Source of the DNA: Beutenbergia cavernae DSM 12333
GTDB taxonomy: Bacteria; Actinomycetota; Actinomycetes; Actinomycetales; Beutenbergiaceae
DNA length: 64,000 bases
NCBI RefSeq assembly: GCF_000023105.1
Contig: NC_012669.1
Location: 1,922,001-1,986,000, forward strand
Reading direction: 5' to 3'
The notes beneath the pieces are model-generated. The model worked only from the letters and a program-made list of their open reading frames with translations, was not told the DNA's origin and made no database searches. Below are positions 25,839-34,510 of the stretch, piece after piece; the first letter of the stretch is position 1, and the number at the start of each line of letters is the position of its first letter. The position numbers and the translations under genes are program-made.

Positions 25839-26709
25839 CACCCTCACCCGACCGGCCGCCGCCACCGCTACCGAGCCTCGCCGCGTGCGTGGCGAACGCC
25901 GGTGGACGCGCCGCAACGTCGCCCTGCTCGTGGTCGGCGTGATCCTCGGCCTCGGCACGATCTTCCCGCTCGTCTGGATGGTCGTCGGCGCCTTCAAGAC
26001 GGCCGCCGAGGTCAACAGCTCGAGCCTGATCCCGAGCGAGATCACGTTCGACAACTTCCGGTACGTCTTCACCCAGGTGCCGTTCCTGCGGTACATGCTC
26101 AACAGCCTGTTCGTGGCCGGCCTCGTCACCGTGCTCGCGCTGTGGTTCCACTCGATGGCGGCGTATGCCCTCGCGCGGCTGCGGTTCCCGGGCCGAGAGA
26201 CGGTGTTCCTGCTCATCTTCTCGACCCTGCTGGTGAGCCTGCCGGTCATCCTCATCCCGACGTTCGTCGTCATCCGCACGCTGGGTCTCGTCGACTCGTA
26301 CGCCGGGCTCGTGATCCCGGCGATCTTCAACGCGTTCGGGATCTTCCTGCTCCGCCAGTTCTACATCTCGCTCCCGGGCGAGCTGGAGGAGGCGGCGCTC
26401 GTCGACGGCGCTGGGTACTGGCGGATCTACCGCAGCATCATCCTGCCGCTGTCCCGGCCGATCATGGCGGCGCTCGCCGTGTTCTTCTTCCTCGCGAACT
26501 GGAACTCGTTCGTGTGGCCGTTGACGATCACGTCGAACCCGGACCTGCGCGTGGTGCAGGTCGGGATCGCCACGTTCCAGCAGCAGTACGTCTCGGACTG
26601 GAACTACGTGCTGGCGGCGGCCACCGTCGCGGCCCTGCCGACGCTCCTCATGTTCTTCTTCTTCCAGAAGCAGATCGTGGAGTCGATCAAGACCGCCGGG
26701 TTCAAGTAG
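25828..26709 (+). CDS. ABC transporter permease, locus importer 1 (MalG type)
   Basis: A 293-residue permease with six transmembrane segments from VALLVVGVILGLGTIFPLVW onward. The post-helix FKTAAEVNSSSLIP and EAA loop GELEEAALVDGAGYWRIYRSIILP are typical of MalG-type proteins. It starts 11 bases inside the previous gene. The stop is only four bases from the convergent sigma-factor gene, leaving no room for an intergenic terminator. Confidence 0.94.
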   Translation: MVADTLTRPAAATATEPRRVRGERRWTRRNVALLVVGVILGLGTIFPLVWMVVGAFKTAAEVNSSSLIPSEITFDNFRYVFTQVPFLRYMLNSLFVAGLVTVLALWFHSMAAYALARLRFPGRETVFLLIFSTLLVSLPVILIPTFVVIRTLGLVDSYAGLVIPAIFNAFGIFLLRQFYISLPGELEEAALVDGAGYWRIYRSIILPLSRPIMAALAVFFFLANWNSFVWPLTITSNPDLRVVQVGIATFQQQYVSDWNYVLAAATVAALPTLLMFFFFQKQIVESIKTAGFK

Positions 26710-26713
26710 CGGT

Positions 26714-27970
26714 TCAGGCGGGTCGTTCGCCGGCGGCGGCGGCTCGTTCCAGCAGGAGGCGGCGCTCGCGCGTGCTCGGCGCGTGCGCCGCCGCCTGCTC
26801 GAGGGTCGAGGCTGCCTCGTCGCGCCGCCCGAGGCGGAGGAGGACGTCGCCCCGCACCGCGCCGTACAGGTGGTGGCGGGCGAGGCGGGGATCGGCGCCG
26901 ACGGCGTCGAGCTCGTCCAGCGCGGCCTGCGGTCCGTCCGTCATGAGGACGGCGACGGCACGGTTGAGGGCGACCACCGGCGACGGCGCGACCTGCGCCA
27001 GACCGTCGTACAGCGCCCGGATCGCGTCCCAGTCGGTGTCCTCCCACGTCGCGGCGCGTGCGTGCTGCGCGGCGATCGCCGCCTGGAGGCAGTAGGGCCC
27101 GAGCGGACGGCGGAGCTGCGCGGCCCGGTCGAGGGCGGCGAGCCCGCGGGTGATGAGCAGCCGGTCCCAGCGGCGGCGGTCCTGGTCCTCGAGCAGGATC
27201 GGGGCGCCGTCGGGACCCTGCCTGGTGGCGAACCGGGAGGCCTGCAGCTCCATGAGCGACACGAGGCCGTGGACCTCCGGCTCGGCGGGGAGCAGCCCGG
27301 CGAGCACGCGCCCGAGCCGCATCGCGTCCTCGGCGAGGTCGCGGCGGACCCAGTCCTCGCCGGAGGTCGCCGTGTACCCCTCGTTGAACACGAGGTAGAC
27401 GACCTCGAGCACGGCGCCGAGACGCGCCGGCAGCTCGTCGGGCTGCGGGACCTCGAACGGGACCTGGGCCTCGGTGAGCGTGCGCTTCGCGCGGGAGATC
27501 CGCTGGCCGAGCGTCGCCGACGGTACGAGGAACGCCCGGGCGATCTCGTCGGTCGACAGCCCACCGACCATGCGCAGGGTCAACGCAACCCGGGCCTCGC
27601 GGGGCAGCACCGGGTGGCACGCCACGAAGACGAGCGAGAGCAGGTCGTCGCCGATGGGGTCGTCGACGACGGCGTCAGGTGCGTCGGGTGGTCGCGTCGC
27701 CAGGTCGGCAGCGACCGCCGTGTACTTCGCGTCGCGGGTGTGCTCGCGCCGGATGAGGTCGACGGCCTTGTTCTTGGCGGTCGTCGTCAGCCAGGCCGCC
27801 GGGTTGTCGGGGATGCCGTCGCGGGGCCACTGCTCGAGCGCCGCGACGAAGGCGTCCTGGGCGAGCTCCTCGGCGAGGCCGACGTCCCGGACGGTGCGGG
27901 CGAGGGTGGCGATGAGCTGCGGCGACGACATGCGCCAGATCGCGTCGATCGTGCGCCGGACATCAGGCAT
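26714..27970 (-). CDS. ECF42-type RNA polymerase sigma factor with C-terminal extension
   Basis: A 418-residue extracytoplasmic-function sigma factor. Region 2 is near residues 10-75 (RDVGLAEELAQDAFVAALEQWP, PAAWLTTTAKNKAVDLIRRE). Region 4 is near 125-180 (TLRMVGGLSTDEIARAFLVPSATLGQRISRAKRTL). A long helical C-terminal extension with TPR-like repeats follows (NEGYTATSGEDWVR; PVVALNRAVAV). This layout and the adjacent DGPF gene are diagnostic of the ECF42 group, which uses the extension instead of an anti-sigma factor. It is unrelated in function to the sugar genes around it. Start ATG 27970. Confidence 0.92.
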   Translation of the reverse strand: MPDVRRTIDAIWRMSSPQLIATLARTVRDVGLAEELAQDAFVAALEQWPRDGIPDNPAAWLTTTAKNKAVDLIRREHTRDAKYTAVAADLATRPPDAPDAVVDDPIGDDLLSLVFVACHPVLPREARVALTLRMVGGLSTDEIARAFLVPSATLGQRISRAKRTLTEAQVPFEVPQPDELPARLGAVLEVVYLVFNEGYTATSGEDWVRRDLAEDAMRLGRVLAGLLPAEPEVHGLVSLMELQASRFATRQGPDGAPILLEDQDRRRWDRLLITRGLAALDRAAQLRRPLGPYCLQAAIAAQHARAATWEDTDWDAIRALYDGLAQVAPSPVVALNRAVAVLMTDGPQAALDELDAVGADPRLARHHLYGAVRGDVLLRLGRRDEAASTLEQAAAHAPSTRERRLLLERAAAAGERPA

Positions 27971-28004
27971 CGCTCGCTGCTCCCGCTCCCTCGCCCGCTC
28001 GTCC

Positions 28005-28445
28005 TCAGGCCTGCCCGTGCTGGGACTGGATCTCCTCGGCCAGGCGCTCGTCCTTCTCCCGCAGCTCCGGCGTGTACTCCGCGCCGAAGTCCTCCGGCGA
28101 GAAGATCTGCCGGATCTCGAGGACCTGCGTGGCGCCGTACTGGGGGTCGGACGGGCACTTCTTCGCCCACTCCACGGCTTCCTCGAGGCTGCTGACCTGC
28201 CAGATCCAGTACCCCGCGATGAGCTCCTTGGACTCTGTGAACGGCCCGTCCACGACCGACGTGTCACCGCCGGCGAACACGACCCGGGCGCCCTTGGCGC
28301 TCGGGTGCAGTCCCTCGCCGTCGAGCATGACGCCCGCCTTGACGAGCTGCTCGTTGTAGGCGCCCATCTCGCGGAGCATCTCCTCCGTCGGCGCGATCTT
28401 GTCCTCGTCGGCGCCGGCTCCCTGAATCATGACCATGACCTTCAT
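28005..28445 (-). CDS. DGPF-domain (YCII-related) protein
   Basis: A 146-residue YCII/DGPF protein with MKVMVMIQG at the start and the defining VVDGPFTESKELIAGYWIW motif. DGPF proteins are regularly encoded next to ECF42 sigma factors and are part of their regulon in studied actinobacteria; the biochemical activity is unknown. The gene lies upstream of, and in line with, the sigma-factor gene with a 34-base gap, so the pair is probably one operon. RBS GAGGAGAACATC before the ATG at 28445. Confidence 0.92.
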   Translation of the reverse strand: MKVMVMIQGAGADEDKIAPTEEMLREMGAYNEQLVKAGVMLDGEGLHPSAKGARVVFAGGDTSVVDGPFTESKELIAGYWIWQVSSLEEAVEWAKKCPSDPQYGATQVLEIRQIFSPEDFGAEYTPELREKDERLAEEIQSQHGQA

Positions 28446-28588
28446 GATGTTCTCCTCCTCGGTGTGACCCAGACCGTACTGGCCGGGGTGTGCGTTCACG
28501 AGGTCGTCGAACGGGCCGGGGGAGTTTTCGACACGAGCGGCCGACGAGTTCTCACGGCCTGTCTCGTGGCTCGCGCCACCTGGGACGA

Positions 28589-28633
28589 TTGACAGGCGAG
28601 CCCGCCGCGTCCTACGCTCCAGCAATCGATTAC
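28589..28633 (+). promoter_or_regulatory. Promoter and LacI-type operator of the mutarotase-isomerase-kinase operon
   Basis: A consensus -35 TTGACA (28589-28594), an 18-base spacer and TACGCT (28613-28618) are followed three bases later by the operator GCAATCGATTAC (28622-28633). The layout matches that of the regulator promoter at 21123 and the promoter at 30660. Confidence 0.87.
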
Positions 28634-28665
28634 TCGACCACCGAAGATCGAGGTGAAGGCGCACC

Positions 28666-29076
28666 ATGCTCTCGGGCATCCACCCGCTGCTGACCGGCTC
28701 CCTGCTCGCGGCTCTCGACGCGATGGGCCACTCGGACGCCGTCGTCGTCGCGGATGCGCACTTCCCGGCCGCCCGCCTCGCGGCGCGACTCGTCGAGCTG
28801 CCGGGGACCACCGCCCCGCAGGTGGTCGAGGCCCTGTGCACCGTCCTCCCGCTCGACGACGGTCCCGACGCCGCGGTCCTCATGGACGCGCCGGAACGGC
28901 AGCCCGTCCAGGACGAGCTCGTCACCGCCGCCGGCGCCCCCGAGTCCTCGGGCATCGACCGGTTCGCGTTCTACGACGCCGCCGCCCAGGCGTTCCTCGT
29001 CGTCCGCACGGGCGAGACGCGCGCCTACGGCAACCTGCTGCTGCGCAAGGGGCTCGCCCGGGGGCTCGAGCGATGA
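28666..29076 (+). CDS. RbsD/FucU-family sugar mutarotase
   Basis: A 136-residue RbsD/FucU protein. MLSGIHPLLTGSLLAALDAMGHSDAVVVADAHFPA contains the family His and Asp, and YGNLLLRKGL closes the protein. Family members interconvert anomers or ring forms of ribose (RbsD) or fucose (FucU). L-fucose and D-arabinose share the same ring stereochemistry, so a FucU-like enzyme for D-arabinose fits the locus (inference). It supplies the ring form needed by the kinase encoded two genes downstream. GAGGTGAAGG lies upstream as RBS, and the gene overlaps the isomerase gene by four bases. Confidence 0.9.
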   Translation: MLSGIHPLLTGSLLAALDAMGHSDAVVVADAHFPAARLAARLVELPGTTAPQVVEALCTVLPLDDGPDAAVLMDAPERQPVQDELVTAAGAPESSGIDRFAFYDAAAQAFLVVRTGETRAYGNLLLRKGLARGLER

Positions 29077-29690
29077 GCGCGCCCGTCGATGCCGACGCCC
29101 GCGCCCTCGACGCGGCGCTCGAGTCGCTGCGCATCGAGTCCCGAGCCATCGAGGTGGCCGCCGGGCGGTCGTCCGAGGCGCTGCTCGCGGCCACTCGCCT
29201 GATCGAGGCGCGGTCCGGCCGCCTCATCGTCTCCGGGCTGGGCAAGTCGGGCCACATCGCCGCGAAGATGGCCGCCACGTTCGCCTCGACGGGAACGCCG
29301 GCGCACTTCGTGCACGCGACGGAGGCTCTGCACGGCGACTCGGGGATGGTGGTCCCCGGTGACGTCGCCATCCTCATCTCCAACTCCGGGACCACGGCCG
29401 AGGTGGTCCAGTTCGGCCGGATGATCCGCGCACTCGGCGTGCCGGTGATCGCGATGGCACGCGACGCGTCCTCGCCGCTCGCGAGCCTCGCGCAGGTCTG
29501 GCTGGACATCTCCGTCGAGCGGGAGGCGGACCCCCTCGGTCTCGCCCCGACGGCGTCGACGACGCTCACCCTCGCGCTCGGGGACGCGCTCGCCGCCGCC
29601 CTCATGACCCGGACCAACTTCGACGACGCGGCGTTCGGCCTCCGTCACCCGGGCGGCGCGCTCGGTCAGCAGCTGGGGGTCGACGAATGA
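29073..29690 (+). CDS. KpsF/GutQ-type SIS isomerase (arabinose-5-phosphate isomerase), CBS-less
   Basis: A 205-residue SIS-domain protein. SGLGKSGHIAAKMAATF, then TGTPAHFVHATEALHGDSGM, ISNSGTTAEVVQF and LRHPGGALGQQL are the arabinose-5-phosphate isomerase signature of KpsF, GutQ and KdsD. The enzyme interconverts D-arabinose 5-phosphate and D-ribulose 5-phosphate. The usual pair of C-terminal CBS domains is absent. No Kdo genes are near and Gram-positive cells make no Kdo, so a catabolic direction toward ribulose 5-phosphate is likely. ATGA overlaps on both sides couple it to the mutarotase and kinase. Confidence 0.9.
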   Translation: MSAPVDADARALDAALESLRIESRAIEVAAGRSSEALLAATRLIEARSGRLIVSGLGKSGHIAAKMAATFASTGTPAHFVHATEALHGDSGMVVPGDVAILISNSGTTAEVVQFGRMIRALGVPVIAMARDASSPLASLAQVWLDISVEREADPLGLAPTASTTLTLALGDALAAALMTRTNFDDAAFGLRHPGGALGQQLGVDE

Positions 29691-30637
29691 GCGCGTCGCG
29701 CGGCCGCGTCTGCGTGGTCGGGTCGTTCATGATGGACCTCGTCGTCTCGGCGCCCCGCCGCCCGCGGCCGGGGGAGACGCTCGTCGGGACGTCCTTCGCG
29801 CAGTACGTCGGAGGCAAGGGGTTCAACCAGGCCGTGGCCGCCTCCCGGGCCGGCGCGGCGACGTCGTTCGTCGGCCGCCTGGGCGACGACCTGTTCGGTG
29901 CCGAGTTCCGCGCGGCGCTTCGTACCGACGGCATCGACGACGGCGGCGTGCTCGACGACGCCGAGGGCGGCACCGGCGTCGGCCTCCCCGTGGTCGAGCC
30001 GGGCGGGCAGAACTCCATCATCATCGTGCCGCGCGCGAACCTGCGGCTGACGCCTGCCGACGTCGAGCGTTCGCGGGAGCGCATCGAGGCGGCCGACGTC
30101 CTGCTCCTGCAGCTGGAGGTGCCGGTGGAGGCCTCGCTGGCCGCGGCCCGGATCGCCCGGGGAGCCGGCACCGCCGTCGTGCTCAACCCGGCGCCGTACG
30201 CGCCGCTGCCGCCCGAGCTCGTCGCCGCCTGCGACCTGCTGGTCCCGAACGAGCACGAGCTCGCCGGGCTGGCGGGGGCGCCGGTGCCGGCGGACGGACC
30301 CGAGGCGGTGGAGGTGCTCGCGCGCGACGTGCTCGGCCGCCACGGCGTCTCCCTCGTCGTGACGATGGGTGCGACGGGGGTGCTCGTGCTCGCCGCCGAC
30401 GGCGCGTCGAGCCTCGTGCCCGGCCGCACCGTCGAGGCCGTCGACACGGTGGGCGCCGGCGACACGTTCTGCGGCAACCTCGGCGCGCGGCTGGCCGTCG
30501 GTGACGCACTGACGGACGCCGTCGCGTACGCGAACGCCGCGGCGTCCATCGCCGTCACGCGGCACGGGGGTGCGCCGTCCGCTCCGGAGGCCGACGAGGT
30601 CGAGGCGGTCCGTCGACACCTCGAGATCGCGGGCTGA
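29687..30637 (+). CDS. PfkB/ribokinase-family sugar kinase
   Basis: A 316-residue ribokinase-like kinase. The N-terminal CVVGSFMMDLVV and YVGGKGFNQAVAASRAG (substrate binding) are near-textbook ribokinase. The anion hole and catalytic Asp are in VDTVGAGDTFCGNL. Placed directly after a mutarotase and an arabinose-5-phosphate isomerase, its likely job is to phosphorylate D-arabinofuranose at O5; ribokinases are known to accept D-arabinose to some degree. Ribose or fructose kinase activity is the main alternative. Last gene of this operon; the next promoter starts 23 bases downstream. Confidence 0.88.
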   Translation: MSASRGRVCVVGSFMMDLVVSAPRRPRPGETLVGTSFAQYVGGKGFNQAVAASRAGAATSFVGRLGDDLFGAEFRAALRTDGIDDGGVLDDAEGGTGVGLPVVEPGGQNSIIIVPRANLRLTPADVERSRERIEAADVLLLQLEVPVEASLAAARIARGAGTAVVLNPAPYAPLPPELVAACDLLVPNEHELAGLAGAPVPADGPEAVEVLARDVLGRHGVSLVVTMGATGVLVLAADGASSLVPGRTVEAVDTVGAGDTFCGNLGARLAVGDALTDAVAYANAAASIAVTRHGGAPSAPEADEVEAVRRHLEIAG

Positions 30638-30659
30638 GGTCACAGTTCCACAACGTCGC

Positions 30660-30704
30660 TTGACCGGGCACGACGTCCGGTCTACCGTCCAAGTAATCGA
30701 TTGC
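30660..30704 (+). promoter_or_regulatory. Promoter and LacI-type operator of the GH172-GH183-importer-GH116 operon
   Basis: TTGACC (30660-30665), a 17-base spacer and TACCGT (30683-30688) are followed four bases later by GTAATCGATTGC (30693-30704), the exact reverse complement of the sites at 23519 and 28622. Confidence 0.87.
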
Positions 30705-30725
30705 TCGATGACGAGAGGATCGCTG

Positions 30726-31838
30726 GTGATCAACGGTTCATCCGCCCTGGCGGGCTCCGCGGCCGGCAGCTACGGGTCGTACGGCAGCAGCCTGCGCGAC
30801 CTGCCGCGGCTTCGTACGCACCGCCGGGGGCGCGCCTCCAGCTGGGACCGTACGGGTGGCAACGACGACCGGCTCACCGTGCGTCCGGGCGAGACGGTGA
30901 CGCTCGCGGACATCACCGGCGCCGGCTCGATCAACCACATCTGGATGACCGTCGCACCGCGGGACGGGCTCGACCCCGCCACGCTCGACCGCGACTACCT
31001 GCGCAAGCTCGTGCTGCGCGTCTACTGGGACGACTCGCCCGAGCCGAGCATCCTCGTCCCTCTCGGCGACTTCTTCGGGGTCGGGCACGCCCGCACGGTG
31101 AACTTCGCCTCCCTGCCGCTGCAGATGAGCCCGCAGGACGGCAAGGCGTTCAACTCGTTCTTCCACATGCCCTTCGCCACGCGTGCCCGGTTCGAGCTGA
31201 CGAGCGAGTGTGCCGACGAGGTCATGTGGTTCTACTACTACATCGACTACGACGCGTTCGCCGAGCTCGAGGACGGGCTCGGGCGCTTCCACGCGAGCTG
31301 GAACCGGCAGTGCCCCACCGACGGCGTCGAGCAGGGCGCCCAGACGAACTCGGAGCTCCTGTTCGAGGGCACCAACCTCACGGGTGACGGGAACTACACG
31401 ATCCTCGACACCGCGGGCCGCGGCCACTACGTCGGCTGCGTCCTCAACGTCACCAACCTGCGCCACACGGCGGACTGGAACTGGTACGGCGAGGGCGACG
31501 ACATGATCTTCGTCGACGGCGAGTCGTGGCCCCCGAGCCTGCACGGCACCGGCACCGAGGACTACTTCAACACCGCCTGGTGCCCGAGCGAGTCCTACTC
31601 CGCGCCGTACCACGGCCTCACGCTCCCTGGCGGGGAGAACTGGAGCGGCCAGGTGTCGACCTACCGGTTCCACGTTGAGGACCCGGTGCCGTTCACGAGC
31701 TCGATCCGGGTGACGATCGAGCACGGGCACGCGAACAAGCGCAGCGACGACCTGTCCTCGACGGCGTACTGGTACGCCGAGGAACCGGCGCGCGGGCTCA
31801 CGCTCGCGCCCGTCGAGCAGAGGGTCCCGCGACTGTGA
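30726..31838 (+). CDS. GH172-family (DUF2961) glycoside hydrolase, copy 2
   Basis: A 370-residue GH172 protein, clearly diverged from the copy at 22377 but with the same landmarks: INHIWMTVAPRDG, LVLRVYWDDSPEPSILVPLGDFFGVG, FNSFFHMPF, WYGEGDDMIFVDGE (Glu256) and HGTGTEDYFNTAW (Glu278). The two glutamates are 22 residues apart, close to the spacing of the reported GH172 catalytic pair. No signal peptide. The GTG start at 30726 is chosen because AGAGGA lies 7 bases ahead; an in-frame ATG at 30708 would abut the operator without an RBS. It overlaps the DUF4185 gene by four bases. Confidence 0.9.
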   Translation: MINGSSALAGSAAGSYGSYGSSLRDLPRLRTHRRGRASSWDRTGGNDDRLTVRPGETVTLADITGAGSINHIWMTVAPRDGLDPATLDRDYLRKLVLRVYWDDSPEPSILVPLGDFFGVGHARTVNFASLPLQMSPQDGKAFNSFFHMPFATRARFELTSECADEVMWFYYYIDYDAFAELEDGLGRFHASWNRQCPTDGVEQGAQTNSELLFEGTNLTGDGNYTILDTAGRGHYVGCVLNVTNLRHTADWNWYGEGDDMIFVDGESWPPSLHGTGTEDYFNTAWCPSESYSAPYHGLTLPGGENWSGQVSTYRFHVEDPVPFTSSIRVTIEHGHANKRSDDLSSTAYWYAEEPARGLTLAPVEQRVPRL

Positions 31839-32995
31839 GCGCCCGCGCACGCACGTACCGCCGCGTCGTCCCCGCCGCCGCGACGACCATCGCCGTGACG
31901 GCGGCGCTCGCCGCGTGCGGCGCGAGCGGCGAAGGAGCCCCCGTGGACACCGAGACCGACAAGCCGTTCGTGATCAGCGGCGTCGAGAACGTCACCCAGG
32001 TCGCGCAGCTGACCGGGCCGGACTCCACGCTCAACGACACGGACGCCGTCGCCGTCGCCGGCACCGACCTCGGGTCGATGATCAACGTCGGCGACCGCAC
32101 GTACTTCCTCTTCGGCGACACGTTCGGCGTCCGCGAGCCGGGGATGACCGGCGGCGGTGGCGGGAACTGGCGCTCCAACGCCATGGCCTACACCACCGAC
32201 GACGACCCGACCGACGGCATCACGTTCGACGGCTGGATCACCGACGACATCGGGCTCGCGCTCGAGCTCGTGCCCGGTCTCAAGGAGCCGGACGACACGG
32301 GCGAGGTCACGAAGATCCCGACGTACGGGTTCGCGATCGAGGACACGCTCTACCTGTCGTTCATGTCCGTCCGGCACTGGGGCGACCCGGGCGTCTGGAC
32401 GGCGAACTACTCCGCGCTCGCCCGGTCCACGGACGAGGGTCAGTCGTGGGAGGTGCTGGACGACGTCCAGTGGCCCGGGGACTCGAACTTCATCCAGGTG
32501 GCGACGGCGCAGGTCGTCGAGGACGGCACGGAGTACGTCTACCAGTGGGGCATCCCCGCCGGCCGGTTCGGCGGCGTCCAGCTGATGCGCGTCGAGGCGA
32601 CCACCGACGCCGTGGAGGACCTCGGCGCCTACGAGTACTTCACGGGCACCGACGACGACGGCGCGCCGGTCTGGAGCGAGGACCTGGACGAGGCCGAGAC
32701 CGTGCTCGACGGCACGATCGGCGAGCTCTCGGTGATGTACCACGAGCAGACGGAGCGCTGGCTGCTGACGACGTCGACGGGCGGCGACGCCGTCCTGTTC
32801 GAGGGCGCGACGCCGTGGGGGCCGTGGTCCGAGCCGCACACGATCACCACCCAGGCCGAGACACCGGGGCTGTACTCGCCGTACCTCAACCCGCGGTACG
32901 TCTCCGAGGACGGCTCCACCCTCTACTTCACGCTCTCGATCTGGGATCCGTACAACGTGTTCTGGTACGCGATGGACCTGGTGACCGAGTCATGA
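31835..32995 (+). CDS. DUF4185/GH183-family lipoprotein, predicted endo-D-arabinanase
   Basis: A 386-residue secreted lipoprotein: signal peptide with lipobox LAAC near residues 26-29, then one DUF4185 beta-propeller-like domain. Typical motifs are YFLFGDTFGV near residue 90, NWRSNAMAYTTD, YLSFMSVRHWGDPGVWTANYSALARS and LYSPYLNPRYV. DUF4185 proteins were assigned to GH183 after members were shown to cut D-arabinan internally. It is the only hydrolase of the locus with an export signal, so it should act first, at the cell surface. The GTG start overlaps the GH172 stop. Confidence 0.88.
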   Translation: MSARARTYRRVVPAAATTIAVTAALAACGASGEGAPVDTETDKPFVISGVENVTQVAQLTGPDSTLNDTDAVAVAGTDLGSMINVGDRTYFLFGDTFGVREPGMTGGGGGNWRSNAMAYTTDDDPTDGITFDGWITDDIGLALELVPGLKEPDDTGEVTKIPTYGFAIEDTLYLSFMSVRHWGDPGVWTANYSALARSTDEGQSWEVLDDVQWPGDSNFIQVATAQVVEDGTEYVYQWGIPAGRFGGVQLMRVEATTDAVEDLGAYEYFTGTDDDGAPVWSEDLDEAETVLDGTIGELSVMYHEQTERWLLTTSTGGDAVLFEGATPWGPWSEPHTITTQAETPGLYSPYLNPRYVSEDGSTLYFTLSIWDPYNVFWYAMDLVTES

Positions 32996-33065
32996 GCGCC
33001 CGCACCCCGCGACGCGCTCCTACGAACCCCCCGGGATCCGGGGACGACCTATCGAGGAGGATGGG

Positions 33066-34442
33066 ATGAGAACCACCAGAAGGCGGGCACTGTCGCTCAC
33101 AGCGGCCGCGCTCGGCGTCGCGATGGTCGCGACGGCGTGCGGATCCGGCACACCGGGGGAAGAAGCGCCGGAGGAGGGCGCGAACGGCGAGTCCGGGGGC
33201 GGCGTCGTCGAGCTCGAGATGTGGCAGACGAAGTTCCAGGACCAAGAGGACGAGTGGTACAAGACCGCCGTCGACGAGTTCAACGCGTCGCAGGACGAGA
33301 TCCACATCAACCTCACCACCGTCCCTGGTGACGCGTGGGAGCAGAAGGTCACCGCCGCCCAGGCGGCCGGCCGGATGCCCGACATCTACACGATGAACTA
33401 CGCGAACGTGCTGCCCGCCGCGGCGCGGGGCGAGCTGACGCCGATCGGCGACCTGCTCGGCGACGACGCGTTCGCCGACATGGAGGAGGCGGTCCTCGGC
33501 TCGGTCACGAACGGCGACGACCAGGTCTTCGCCTACCCGATGCTCGTGGAGCCCAGCGCGATGCTCTACTACCGCGCGAGCATGTTCGAGGCTGCCGGGC
33601 TCGACCCGGACGACCCGCCGACGACGTTCGACGAGCTCATCGAGTACGGGCAGGCTCTGCGGGACGCCAATCCGGACGTGACGGCGTACGGCACGTCGCA
33701 GGTCGCCGCCGACATGGGGTGGTCGACCTGGGGCCTGCAGATGAACACGGCCGGGCACTTCCCGATCTCGGACGACTGGTCCGAGGGCATGGCGACCGCG
33801 CCGGAGTACCGCCCGCTGTTCGAGATGTACCAGACGCTGTACGCGGAGAACATCCTGCCGCGGCAGGCGCTGGCCGGCTATGCCGACATCACGCCGTTCG
33901 GTCAGGGCCAGCTGCAGATGGTGGCGTGCGGGTCGTGGGGCACGAGCCTCCTGCTCAACGACTACCCCGACATCGTCGACGACGTCCGTGTCGCGCCGAT
34001 GCCGTCGTGGGACGGCGACCAGACCCGGCCCACCGCCACGCTCGGCGGCTGGACGTGGGTCGTGGACGCGAAGTCGGAGCACGCGCAGGAAGCGGCCGAC
34101 GCCGTCGCGGCGATCCTCGGCAACGAGGACCCGTCGACGCTCGTGGACTACTTCACGACGATGCAGTTCTCGAAGGTGTCGCCGCGCTCGACGGTGGTCG
34201 ACGCCATCAACGCCGACCCCGAGTCCGCGACGGTCAACCCGTGGGGCCAGGTCATCTCCGACGTCGTGCCGTACTCGGTGCCGGAGCCGTCCTACCCGTG
34301 GGACATCTCCCTGGCGTTCGCGACGGCGCTCGAGGAGTCGCTCCAGGGCGGTGACATCGACGCCGCGCAGCAGAAGGCGCAGGACACGATCGACGCGTTC
34401 ATCGCCGACAACCAGCTGGCCGGCACAGCGCCCGGTCAGTAG
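33066..34442 (+). CDS. ABC transporter substrate-binding lipoprotein, locus importer 2 (first of two)
   Basis: A 458-residue lipoprotein: RRRALSLTAAALG signal, lipobox TAC near residue 25, an acidic Gly-rich tether, then a CUT1 binding domain (LEMWQTKFQDQEDEWY, VPGDAWEQKVTAAQAAG, ACGSWGTSLLLNDYPD). RBS GAGGAGGATGGG. It resembles the protein encoded at 36426 throughout, indicating a duplication on either side of the permease pair. A 16-bp hairpin follows the gene. The cargo is probably arabino-oligosaccharide released by the GH183 enzyme (inference). Confidence 0.93.
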   Translation: MRTTRRRALSLTAAALGVAMVATACGSGTPGEEAPEEGANGESGGGVVELEMWQTKFQDQEDEWYKTAVDEFNASQDEIHINLTTVPGDAWEQKVTAAQAAGRMPDIYTMNYANVLPAAARGELTPIGDLLGDDAFADMEEAVLGSVTNGDDQVFAYPMLVEPSAMLYYRASMFEAAGLDPDDPPTTFDELIEYGQALRDANPDVTAYGTSQVAADMGWSTWGLQMNTAGHFPISDDWSEGMATAPEYRPLFEMYQTLYAENILPRQALAGYADITPFGQGQLQMVACGSWGTSLLLNDYPDIVDDVRVAPMPSWDGDQTRPTATLGGWTWVVDAKSEHAQEAADAVAAILGNEDPSTLVDYFTTMQFSKVSPRSTVVDAINADPESATVNPWGQVISDVVPYSVPEPSYPWDISLAFATALEESLQGGDIDAAQQKAQDTIDAFIADNQLAGTAPGQ

Positions 34443-34448
34443 GCCCCC

Positions 34449-34485
34449 GCTGCGAGCCGGGCGGGAGATCCGCCCGGCTCGCAGC
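34449..34485 (+). terminator. Intercistronic hairpin after binding-protein gene of importer 2
   Basis: A perfect 16-bp stem (GCTGCGAGCCGGGCGG and its complement) with a GAGAT loop, starting seven bases after the stop. It occupies the same position as the hairpin at 6521 in region A: between binding-protein and permease genes. It probably sets a higher binding-protein level. Confidence 0.7.
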
Positions 34486-34510
34486 GCCCCACCGTGCGAG
34501 GAGGCACGAG

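Noticed and set aside
29073-29690. Kdo/LPS biosynthesis role for the KpsF-like gene
   Set aside because: No other Kdo or LPS genes are present, the genome looks Gram-positive, and the neighbours are sugar catabolism genes.
30708-30725. ATG start of the second GH172 gene
   Set aside because: It lies three bases after the operator, at the predicted transcript end, with no ribosome-binding site; the GTG at 30726 has AGAGGA at proper distance.
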